Positions 22,161 through 28,404 of a DNA stretch of 28,404 nt are shown here, piece after piece. Position 1 is the stretch's first letter, and each line of letters opens with the position of its first letter. The notes beneath the pieces were generated by a model. That model did not search any database. It was not told the origin of the DNA and was given only the letters and a program-made list of their open reading frames with translations. Source of the stretch: Alitiscatomonas aceti. Lineage in GTDB: Bacteria; Bacillota; Clostridia; Lachnospirales; Lachnospiraceae. The position numbers and the translations under genes are program-made. The stretch is taken from NCBI RefSeq assembly GCF_025567195.1, contig NZ_JAOQJF010000035.1, positions 1 to 28,404 of the forward strand. The letters run 5' to 3'.

Positions 22161-23540
22161 ATGGCTTCACTGAAGAAATTATTTGCACCCGTGGATATGA
22201 CAGCGGGGAAACCATGGAAAAACATTGCGCTTTTTACGATCCCGATGATCATCGGAAACATCGCGCAGCAGCTTTATAACACCGTAGACAGCATCGTCGT
22301 GGGAAAATTTGTGGGAGACAACGCCCTGGCGGCTGTGGGCAGCGCCAGTCCCATTTTTAACATGCTGCTGGTGCTTTTCATCGGGATCTCGGTGGGGACC
22401 AGCGTCATGGTCTCCCAGTATTTCGGAGCCAGGGACAGGGAGCAGCTTTCCAGGACCATCGGCTGCTGTGTGACTCTGACGGCGGCCGCTTCGGTATTCA
22501 TTATGATCGTGGGCTCCCTTGTGGTCCGGCCGCTGCTGGAGCTTTTACATACGCCGGCCAGCATCATCGACTGGTGCGCGTCCTATCTGACCGTCTTGTT
22601 CTACGGGATCGCCGGTGTGGCTTATTATAATATCCTGGGAGGCGTCCTCCGGGGACTGGGGGATTCCGTTTCCGCACTGGTATACCTGCTGGTGGCTACG
22701 GTCATCAACATCGTCCTGGACGTGTGGTTCGTCGCAGGCCTGGGCCTGGGAGTTTTCGGCGTTGCCCTGGCTACGGCCATTGCCCAGGCGGTATCCGCCG
22801 TTCTCTGCTTTTTAAAGCTTGCAAGGATGAGCGAGCTTTTTGATATGAAGCCCCGGTATCTGAAGGCACATAAGGACAATGCCCTCAACATCATCCGTCT
22901 GGGACTTCCGTCAGGCTTGACCCAGGCCATCTTCTCCCTGGCCATGATCATGGTCCAGTCGCTGACCAACAGCTTTGGGGAGATGCTCATCGCAGCCAAC
23001 GTGATTATCATGCGTGTAGACGGCTTCGCCATGATGCCCAACTTCTCCTTCGGCACCACCATGACCACCTATGCGGGCCAGAACGTGGGAGCGAAGCAGT
23101 ACGACCGGGTGGAGCAGGGAGCAAAACAGGGGACCCTCATGGCTATGGGCGTTTCGGCCTCCATTACGGCCTTGATCCTTATATTTGGAAGGTATCTGAT
23201 GGGGATCTTTACTTCGACCACAGAGCTGGTGGATCTGAGCTTCTATATGATGCGGATTCTGGCTGTTGGCTATATCGCCATGGCGGTGACCCAGAGCCTT
23301 TCCGGCGTCATGAGAGGAGCCGGAGACACCATGACGCCCATGTGGATCTCCCTGTTCACCACAGTTGTGATCCGTGTCCCGGTGGCCTATGGGATCTCCT
23401 GGCTCACCAGAACGCCGGAGCTTCCCAATGGGCGCAGCGAGTGCGTGTTTATCTCCCTGCTCCTTTCTTGGGTCCTGGGAGCCGTCATGACGGCTGTCTG
23501 CTATAAGAGGGGACGCTGGAAAAAGAAAGCGATCCAGTAA
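22161..23540 (+). CDS. MATE-family efflux transporter
   Basis: A 459-aa inner-membrane exporter with about twelve helices; MATE proteins expel cationic drugs or metabolites using Na+ or H+. IPMIIGNIAQQLYNTVDSIVVGKFVG is the classic start of the fold, VMVSQYFGARD closes the first quarter, GGVLRGLGDS and GVMRGAGDTMTPM are the paired loops after helices 5 and 11, and ALATAIAQAVSAVL is typical. AAAAGGGGAATAAAAAG precedes the ATG. The substrate cannot be told from sequence. Confidence 0.93.
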   Translation: MASLKKLFAPVDMTAGKPWKNIALFTIPMIIGNIAQQLYNTVDSIVVGKFVGDNALAAVGSASPIFNMLLVLFIGISVGTSVMVSQYFGARDREQLSRTIGCCVTLTAAASVFIMIVGSLVVRPLLELLHTPASIIDWCASYLTVLFYGIAGVAYYNILGGVLRGLGDSVSALVYLLVATVINIVLDVWFVAGLGLGVFGVALATAIAQAVSAVLCFLKLARMSELFDMKPRYLKAHKDNALNIIRLGLPSGLTQAIFSLAMIMVQSLTNSFGEMLIAANVIIMRVDGFAMMPNFSFGTTMTTYAGQNVGAKQYDRVEQGAKQGTLMAMGVSASITALILIFGRYLMGIFTSTTELVDLSFYMMRILAVGYIAMAVTQSLSGVMRGAGDTMTPMWISLFTTVVIRVPVAYGISWLTRTPELPNGRSECVFISLLLSWVLGAVMTAVCYKRGRWKKKAIQ

Positions 23541-23585
23541 AAATGGAGCGAATATACTATATAATATGGAAGGAGACCGTTGACT

Positions 23586-24005
23586 ATGGAATACCGCAGA
23601 TTTGAAAACACAGTGATCGTCCGCATGGACAGAAACGAGGACCTGTTTGCCGAGCTTAAGAAGGTGGCTCTTAAGGAGAACATAAAACTAGCCAGCATCA
23701 GCGCCCTGGGCACCTTCAGCCATATGAATGTGGGAGTTTACGACCTGGACCAGAGAAAATTTGTGGGCAACGACTTTGACGGTATGTTTGAGATCGTTTC
23801 CCTCACCGGTACCATCAATACCATGGACGGGGAGTATTACTGCCATCTGCATACGGCGGCCGGAGATAAAAACGGAAACGTGTACGGCGGCCATTTAAGC
23901 GCCGGAACCGTGGGAGCTACCTTGGAAATGGTCATCACAGTCATCGACGGGACCGTGGACCGGATCAAAGATCCGGATACGGGGTTAAACATTTTTAAAT
24001 TCTAA
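23586..24005 (+). CDS. PPC (DUF296)-domain protein
   Basis: A 139-aa protein of the plant-and-prokaryote-conserved domain, best known from plant AT-hook proteins; in bacteria it usually stands alone and has no agreed function. Features seen: ASISALGTFSHMNVGVYD, then HLHTAAGDKNGNVYGGHLSAG with conserved His residues that may bind metal, then LEMVITVIDG. No AT-hook is present. ATG 23586 lies 10 bases after AGGAG; a TTG at 23580 is 4 bases after it and would add two residues. It lies 45 bp after the MATE gene on the same strand. Confidence 0.85.
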   Translation: MEYRRFENTVIVRMDRNEDLFAELKKVALKENIKLASISALGTFSHMNVGVYDLDQRKFVGNDFDGMFEIVSLTGTINTMDGEYYCHLHTAAGDKNGNVYGGHLSAGTVGATLEMVITVIDGTVDRIKDPDTGLNIFKF

Positions 24006-24026
24006 AAGGAATAGAGGCTGGATGGG

Positions 24027-24065
24027 ATCCGGCGGGGCGGAATAAGGAAAAACGCTCCGCCGGAT
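24027..24065 (+). terminator. Terminator-like hairpin before greA
   Basis: ATCCGGCGGGGCG (24027-24039) pairs with CGCTCCGCCGGAT (24053-24065) with one mismatch. The T run after it is weak (TTCTTG). It abuts the greA -35 box. Confidence 0.6.
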
Positions 24066-24067
24066 TC

Positions 24068-24096
24068 TTGACAATGCCAGGGGTTCACGCTATAAT
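24068..24096 (+). promoter_or_regulatory. Consensus promoter of greA-lysS
   Basis: TTGACA (24068-24073), 17 bp, TATAAT (24091-24096): a full-consensus sigma-A promoter. The start point is near 24103, giving a leader of about 53 nt before the greA ATG. Confidence 0.9.
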
Positions 24097-24155
24097 ACAC
24101 TGGATGTTAGTATAAAGGGGCAGTTTGCCCTGAATATAAAGGAAGGTATGACGTC

Positions 24156-24638
24156 ATGGCAGATAAGAAACACATTTTGACTTATGCAGGACTGAAAAAA
24201 TATGAAGATGAGCTTCAGGATCTTAAAGTAAACCGCCGTCGTGAGATCGCCCAGAAGATCAAAGAGGCCAGAGAGCAGGGCGACTTATCCGAGAACGCCG
24301 AGTACGATGCAGCCAAGGATGAGCAGAGGGACATCGAGGCCAGGATCGATGAGCTGGAGAAGCTGTTAAAGAATGCAGAAGTCGTTGTTGAGGATGAAGT
24401 GAACCTTGACAAGATCAGCATCGGCTGTGTTGTCAAAGTATATGACGTGGAGTTCGAGGAAGAGATGGAGTTTAAGTTAGTTGGTTCCACTGAGGCCAAC
24501 AGCCTTCAGAACAAGATCTCCAACGAATCTCCTGTGGGCCATGCGCTGATCGGCAGAAAAGTTGGCGACGTGGTGGATGTGGAAACCCAGGCAGGAATGC
24601 TCCAGTATAAGGTATTAGATATCAAGAGAGTGGATTAA
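24156..24638 (+). CDS. greA: Transcription elongation factor GreA
   Basis: A 160-aa factor that enters the RNA polymerase secondary channel and rescues backtracked complexes by stimulating transcript cleavage. Residues 10-78 form the antiparallel coiled coil with the acidic tip in QGDLSENAEYDAAKDEQ; residues 85-160 are the FKBP-like globular part ending in VGDVVDVETQAGMLQYKVLDI. GGAAGGTATGACGTC precedes the ATG. lysS follows after 22 bp, so both genes share the consensus promoter. Confidence 0.97.
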   Translation: MADKKHILTYAGLKKYEDELQDLKVNRRREIAQKIKEAREQGDLSENAEYDAAKDEQRDIEARIDELEKLLKNAEVVVEDEVNLDKISIGCVVKVYDVEFEEEMEFKLVGSTEANSLQNKISNESPVGHALIGRKVGDVVDVETQAGMLQYKVLDIKRVD

Positions 24639-24660
24639 TTACTAAAAGGAGAGAAGAGCA

Positions 24661-26649
24661 GTGGCAGAGCAGGGAAACCAGAAGAAGGGAAACGGCCAGG
24701 AGCAGGATTTAAACCAGCTTCTCAAGGTGCGCCGTGAAAAGTTAGCAGAGCTTCAGGCAAATGGAAAGGATCCGTTCCAGATCACAAAATATGATGTGAC
24801 TGTGCACAGCACAGACGTAAAAGAGCAGTATGCAGAGTATGAGGGGAAGGAGGTTTCCATCGCAGGACGTATGATGAGCAAGCGTGTGATGGGAAAAGCC
24901 TCCTTCTGCAACGTCCAGGATCTGAAGGGAAACATCCAGTGCTATGTATGCCGGGATGACCTGGGCGAGGACACATATAAGGATTTCAAGAAAATGGATA
25001 TCGGCGATATCGTAGGGATCAAGGGCTTTGTATTTACTACAAAAATGGGCGAGATTTCGATCCATGCCCATTCCGTGACCCTGCTTTCCAAGAGTCTCCA
25101 GATCCTTCCGGAGAAATTCCATGGACTGACCAATACGGATATCCGTTACCGCCAGAGATATGTGGACCTGATCATGAACGAGGATGTAAAGGATACCTTC
25201 ATCAAGCGTTCCAAGATCCTGGCCGCCATCCGTAAATACCTGGCTGACGAGGGCTTTATGGAGGTGGAGACTCCCATGCTGGTATCCAATGCCGGAGGAG
25301 CTGCCGCAAGACCCTTTGAGACTCATTTCAATGCCCTGGACGAGGATCTGAAGCTCCGTATTTCCCTGGAGCTTTACTTAAAGAGGCTGATCGTGGGCGG
25401 TATGGAGCGCGTGTATGAGATCGGCCGCGTATTCCGTAACGAGGGCCTGGATACAAGACACAATCCGGAGTTCACCTTAATGGAGCTTTACCAGGCATAC
25501 ACCGACTACCATGGCATGATGGATCTGACAGAGAACCTGTACCGCTTTGTAGCCCAGGAGGTCCTGGGGACCACAAAGATCGTTTATAACGGCATTGAAA
25601 TGGATCTGGGACAGCCCTTTGCCCGTATGACCATGGTGGAAGCTGTTAAGAAATATTCCGGCGTGGACTTTGATGAGATCCATACCCTGGCAGAGGCTAA
25701 GGCTGCGGCCAAGGAGCACAACATCGAGGTGAAGGCCCGCCACAAAAAGGGCGATATCTTAAACCTGTTCTTCGAGGAGTTTGTAGAGGAGCACCTGGTA
25801 CAGCCCACCTTTATCATGGACCACCCGGTGGAGATCTCCCCCCTTACAAAGAAGAAGCCGGAAAATCCAGAGTATACAGAGCGCTTCGAGTTCTTTATGA
25901 ACGGCTGGGAAATGGCCAACGCGTATTCCGAACTCAACGATCCCATCGATCAGAGAGAGCGCTTTAAGGCCCAGGAGGAGCTGCTGGCCCAGGGAGATGA
26001 GGAAGCCAATCACACAGACGAGGACTTCTTAAATGCCCTGGAGATCGGTATGCCTCCCACAGGCGGCATCGGCTTCGGCATCGACCGTATGTGCATGCTG
26101 CTGACTGACTCTGCTGCGATCCGCGATGTCCTGCTGTTCCCAACAATGAAGAGTCTGGACGCAGGAAAGAAGGAAGAGAAGAAGGCCGCTTCCTTAGACG
26201 CTGCCATGAACCAGGCTGCCGAAGTCCTTGCACAGCAGCTTGAGGCCATGCCGGCAGCAAAGGCAGAGCCGGTGGACTTCTCCAAGGTAAAGATCGAGCC
26301 GTTATTCGAGGATCTGGTGGATTTCGATACCTTTGCAAAATCCGATTTCCGCGTAGTGAAGATCGAGGAGTGCGAGGCGGTTCCCAAGTCCAAGAAGCTT
26401 CTCAAGTTCATTTTAAACGATGGAACCGACCGGAAGCGCACCATCTTAAGCGGTATCCACGACTACTACGAGCCGGAGGAGCTGGTTGGAAAGACATGTG
26501 TGGCCATCACCAACCTGCCTGTGAGGAAGATGATGGGTATTCCCTCCGAGGGCATGCTGATCTCCGCTGTGTACGAGTACGACGGACGGGAAGGACTGAA
26601 CCTGCTGATGCTGGACGATGCGATCCCGGCAGGAGCAAAGCTGTACTAA
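24661..26649 (+). CDS. lysS: Lysyl-tRNA synthetase with C-terminal Trbp/EMAP-like domain
   Basis: A 662-aa class II lysyl-tRNA synthetase. An OB-fold anticodon domain lies at about 70-165. The catalytic core at 190-500 shows motif 2 (GRVFRNEGLDTRHNPEFT) and motif 3 (GGIGFGIDRMCMLLT). A charged Ala/Lys linker follows, and residues 555-662 are a tRNA-binding OB domain like the MetRS C-terminal or Trbp111 domain (FDTFAKSDFRVVKI, NLPVRKMMGIPSEGMLISA). Ordinary LysRS is about 490-500 aa, so the extra domain is real. It should tighten tRNA binding or aid dimerisation. The start is GTG with AAAGGAG 9 bases upstream. Confidence 0.96.
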   Translation: MAEQGNQKKGNGQEQDLNQLLKVRREKLAELQANGKDPFQITKYDVTVHSTDVKEQYAEYEGKEVSIAGRMMSKRVMGKASFCNVQDLKGNIQCYVCRDDLGEDTYKDFKKMDIGDIVGIKGFVFTTKMGEISIHAHSVTLLSKSLQILPEKFHGLTNTDIRYRQRYVDLIMNEDVKDTFIKRSKILAAIRKYLADEGFMEVETPMLVSNAGGAAARPFETHFNALDEDLKLRISLELYLKRLIVGGMERVYEIGRVFRNEGLDTRHNPEFTLMELYQAYTDYHGMMDLTENLYRFVAQEVLGTTKIVYNGIEMDLGQPFARMTMVEAVKKYSGVDFDEIHTLAEAKAAAKEHNIEVKARHKKGDILNLFFEEFVEEHLVQPTFIMDHPVEISPLTKKKPENPEYTERFEFFMNGWEMANAYSELNDPIDQRERFKAQEELLAQGDEEANHTDEDFLNALEIGMPPTGGIGFGIDRMCMLLTDSAAIRDVLLFPTMKSLDAGKKEEKKAASLDAAMNQAAEVLAQQLEAMPAAKAEPVDFSKVKIEPLFEDLVDFDTFAKSDFRVVKIEECEAVPKSKKLLKFILNDGTDRKRTILSGIHDYYEPEELVGKTCVAITNLPVRKMMGIPSEGMLISAVYEYDGREGLNLLMLDDAIPAGAKLY

Positions 26650-26871
26650 GATGATGTAAAGATGTACCGTTTTGCAAAATAAACAGGACGTACTTCATTT
26701 GATAAAAAACTGAAAAAAACAGCGATTTACATCAAACTTACATCAATTGATGCAGAAATCGGTGCAAGCAAGAAAAAATCGCATAATTAGTACGATGAAT
26801 GGGCAATTCCAATCGGGATTGCCCATTTTTAAAACAAACAGAAATACAACTCGGAATTTATGGAGGAGTAT
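26650..26871. other. AT-rich non-coding stretch downstream of lysS
   Basis: No gene is seen. Two direct copies of TTACATCAA (26727-26735, 26738-26746; 11-bp period) are followed by a perfect 12-bp palindrome CATCAATTGATG (26741-26752). An inverted copy of the TTACATC core lies at 26653-26659, right after the lysS stop. A terminator occupies 26798-26830. The sharp drop in GC marks the edge of acquired DNA. Confidence 0.5.
26798..26830 (+). terminator. Rho-independent terminator
   Basis: AATGGGCAATTCC (26798-26810) pairs with GGGATTGCCCATT (26815-26827), one mismatch, loop AATC, then T's to 26830. It may end lysS mRNA 150 bp after the gene or be left from a lost gene. Confidence 0.75.
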
Positions 26872-26922
26872 ATGGACTGGTTAAATGTATTCGGACTGAT
26901 AATGATTGCAGTCACTATGTAA
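26872..26922 (+). pseudogene. 5' fragment of a small membrane-protein gene
   Basis: A strong ribosome site (TGGAGGAGTAT) precedes an ATG that encodes MDWLNVFGLIMIAVTM and then stops. This matches, from memory, the first residues of a common roughly 100-aa clostridial membrane protein that continues with more hydrophobic helices. The rest is missing, and the sequence next to it belongs to a different gene fragment. It could also be a real 16-residue peptide, though nothing else supports that. Confidence 0.45.
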
Positions 26923-26950
26923 ACGCACCATAGCAAGTACCTGTTCATAA

Positions 26951-27178
26951 GCTTTATTTTCTGCAATAATAGTTGACCGCTTTGGAGAAGATGTGACAAC
27001 CCTTGCGTATGATATGACTTCTTCCAGAGTACAGACCGAAGTACCAGCCAGTCCTGCCTTTTTCAGTTGGGTGTCTGGCTTTAATGGCAAGGTACAGATG
27101 CTTGCACCGGAAAGTGTAAAAGAACAGTACAGACAGATGATTGCACAAGCCGATGAGGGTATGCAGGAAAGCGAATAA
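26951..27178 (+). pseudogene. 3' fragment of a WYL-domain transcriptional regulator
   Basis: The frame open from 26951 to the TAA at 27176-27178 reads AIIVDRFGEDVTTLAYD, then PASPAFFSWVSGF and VQMLAPESVKEQYRQMI. This is the C-terminal (WCX) part of YafY-like WYL regulators, normally about 300 aa. The N-terminal HTH and WYL core are absent. It has no proper start codon or ribosome site, so it is a remnant left by deletion or recombination, joined to the truncated membrane-protein gene at about 26923-26950. Confidence 0.7.
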
Positions 27179-27219
27179 TGCAGATTTGAATTATAAGACT
27201 ATGAAGCGAGGTAGTGGAT

Positions 27220-28314
27220 ATGGAAAAAGACCCGTTTAAGGAATATTTGAGGGAGTCTGAACCGGATAAAGCTTATAAGGGGTATGCTTGGAGTACGGCA
27301 ATCGGACTTCAGGCAGTGGACGGACTCAAACCATCTAAATATTTGATTGATACTGCCATTCAGAACATTGAAGGTAAAATCACGATGAAGGAAGCACAGA
27401 GTCTTATTGACAGCTATTATGAAGAAAGACCAGTGCATTTGTCCGATGATGAGCGTACCGAAGAAGCAGATAAGGTTTCATCCCGTATCGCAGAAATTCT
27501 TTCTGAAACAGCGTTTTCATTTTCGCCAAACGAATATATCTCTATCCATCGTAAACTCTTTCAGGGTATTTATAAACACGCCGGAAAGATTAGAGATTAC
27601 AACATCACAAAGAAAGAATGGGTGCTTGATGGAGCAACCGTTATGTACGGTAGTGCGTCCGAACTGAGAGCTACACTTGAATACGATTTTTCGCAGGAGA
27701 AAGATTTTAGCTACAAAGGACTTTCAATGGACGAGATTATCCATCATCTTGCGGTATTTGTTTCAAGGTTATGGCAAATCCATATCTTCGGGGAAGGTAA
27801 TACGAGAACAACGGCAGTGTTCTTCATCAAATACTTAAAGGCGCTTGGGTTCTCTGCAACCAATGATATTTTTGCAGAAAATGCGTGGTATTTCAGAAAT
27901 GCACTTGTCCGTGCAAACTATACGAACTTGCGAAAAGGTATTCACGAAACAACAGAGTATCTGGAAGCGTTTCTCAGAAATCTACTTTTGAACGAGAAAA
28001 ATGAGCTTCATAATCGAAATCTTCATATAAGTGGACTTTTGAACGAAGAAAAAGTGGACATTCAAGATACAAAAGTGGATAATGAAAGTGTACTTTCCGA
28101 AAAAGGTAGTGATTTCTCGGTAAAAACGACGATTCATATCCATAGACTTTTTGAAAAGTTTGGTTTCGATGAGGTGTTTGGAAGAAGTGCAGTTATGGAA
28201 CTTCTTGGGCTGAAAGGTTCAGGTGCTTCAAAACTTCTTTCCAATTTAGTGCAGGCAGATATTATTGAGCCAGTATCCGGTCACGGAAAAGGAAGATATA
28301 AATTTAAGATGTAA
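27220..28314 (+). CDS. Fic-domain protein with C-terminal winged helix
   Basis: A 364-aa Fic/DOC-fold protein; Fic enzymes usually transfer AMP or another nucleotide moiety to target proteins. Residues 1-75 are a helical N-terminal region (AWSTAIGLQAVDGLKPS, ITMKEAQSLIDSYY) like the self-inhibiting helix or VbhA-type antitoxin part. The Fic core is at 80-265, with the motif HIFGEGNTRTTA (His188 to Ala199). It differs from HxFxxGNGRxxR: Thr replaces the second Gly and the last Arg is missing, as in a known GNTRTTAVF subgroup. Residues 305-364 form a winged helix. ATG 27220 has GCGAGG 8 bases before it; a GTG lies 6 bases earlier. The gene is clearly AT-richer than the chromosome part and ends 13 bp before an IS. 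Confidence 0.9.
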   Translation: MEKDPFKEYLRESEPDKAYKGYAWSTAIGLQAVDGLKPSKYLIDTAIQNIEGKITMKEAQSLIDSYYEERPVHLSDDERTEEADKVSSRIAEILSETAFSFSPNEYISIHRKLFQGIYKHAGKIRDYNITKKEWVLDGATVMYGSASELRATLEYDFSQEKDFSYKGLSMDEIIHHLAVFVSRLWQIHIFGEGNTRTTAVFFIKYLKALGFSATNDIFAENAWYFRNALVRANYTNLRKGIHETTEYLEAFLRNLLLNEKNELHNRNLHISGLLNEEKVDIQDTKVDNESVLSEKGSDFSVKTTIHIHRLFEKFGFDEVFGRSAVMELLGLKGSGASKLLSNLVQADIIEPVSGHGKGRYKFKM

Positions 28315-28327
28315 TTTGGGCATTGTA

Positions 28328-28404
28328 GGGGGCTGTCGGTTAATACCGATTTTTTCCCCGGATAACAAAAGAATGAGACAGTCCGCAGAACTCCTGGCTT
28401 TTTC
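28328..28404 (-). mobile_element. Left end of a second IS1182-family copy (cut by window end)
   Basis: Identical to bases 1-77: the inverted repeat GGGGCTGTCGG and the first arm of the subterminal hairpin. It is in the same orientation as the copy at the window start. Nothing past base 77 of the element is visible, so whether this copy has a full transposase is unknown. Confidence 0.9.

Noticed and set aside
26881..27090. 69-aa minus-strand frame over the graveyard
   Set aside because: It runs antisense to the recognisable WYL C-terminal fragment and lacks a ribosome site.
1..28404. The whole window as a circular plasmid, because its ends match
   Set aside because: There is no replication, partition or mobilisation gene, while gap, pgk, tpiA, greA and lysS are chromosomal housekeeping genes. 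The match is explained by the IS or by assembly overlap.
1..28404. A designed composite transposon bounded by the two IS copies
   Set aside because: The cargo is mostly core metabolism, and the second IS copy is seen for only 77 bases. No target duplication can be shown.
1..28404. CRISPR array, tRNA or rRNA genes, riboswitch
   Set aside because: No regularly spaced repeats, no cloverleaf with a CCA-type end, and no leader I can match to a known riboswitch. The longest leaders are about 65 nt or shorter.

Overview
The window looks like a chromosomal segment from a Lachnospiraceae-type clostridium (Firmicutes). This rests on protein flavour, strong AGGAGG ribosome sites, consensus sigma-A promoters (TTGACA-17-TATAAT), a gap-pgk-tpiA block, a LysRS carrying a C-terminal EMAP/Trbp-like domain, and MinD/ferredoxin ATPases with NifX-like partners. 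Most of it is moderately GC-rich. The last ~1.7 kb is visibly AT-richer and looks acquired.

Layout: (1) 1-1690, an IS1182-family element with terminal inverted repeats and insulating hairpins; its transposase seems to lack an internal block that includes a catalytic Asp. (2) 1894-3165, a thioredoxin-thioredoxin reductase fusion behind a dyad-rich promoter. (3) 3412-6259, a minus-strand operon of DUF134 regulator, NifX-like protein, two MinD-type ATPases with inserted 2[4Fe-4S] ferredoxin domains, and a second NifX-like protein. It resembles the orange-protein (ORP) gene set of Desulfovibrio. A NapH-like membrane Fe-S protein and a small ferredoxin lie just upstream on the same strand. (4) 7238-9719, an orphan NikA-like lipoprotein and a membrane-anchored amidase. 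(5) 9728-15471, minus strand: HisJ-type phosphatase, orphan TAXI binding lipoprotein, GltS glutamate symporter, and a CitA/DcuS-type two-component system. (6) 15685-18895, glycolytic genes gap, pgk, tpiA. (7) 18904-24005, TetR regulator, DegV protein, cardiolipin synthase, MATE exporter, PPC-domain protein. (8) 24156-26649, greA and lysS. (9) 26650-28327, a gene graveyard (fragments of a small membrane protein and a WYL regulator) and a Fic protein. (10) 28328-28404, the first 77 bases of a second copy of the same IS end.

The first and last 77 bases are identical, so the record either runs between two direct IS copies or closes on itself through the IS. The glycolytic and translation genes argue for chromosome, not plasmid.

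The main themes are Fe-S/redox chemistry (regions 2-3), a probable glutamate or dicarboxylate sensing and uptake module (region 5), and central metabolism. The HK-RR operon and gap are fired by back-to-back promoters sharing one 213-bp gap. No tRNA, rRNA or CRISPR array was seen. All family assignments come from reading motifs by eye; no database search was run.
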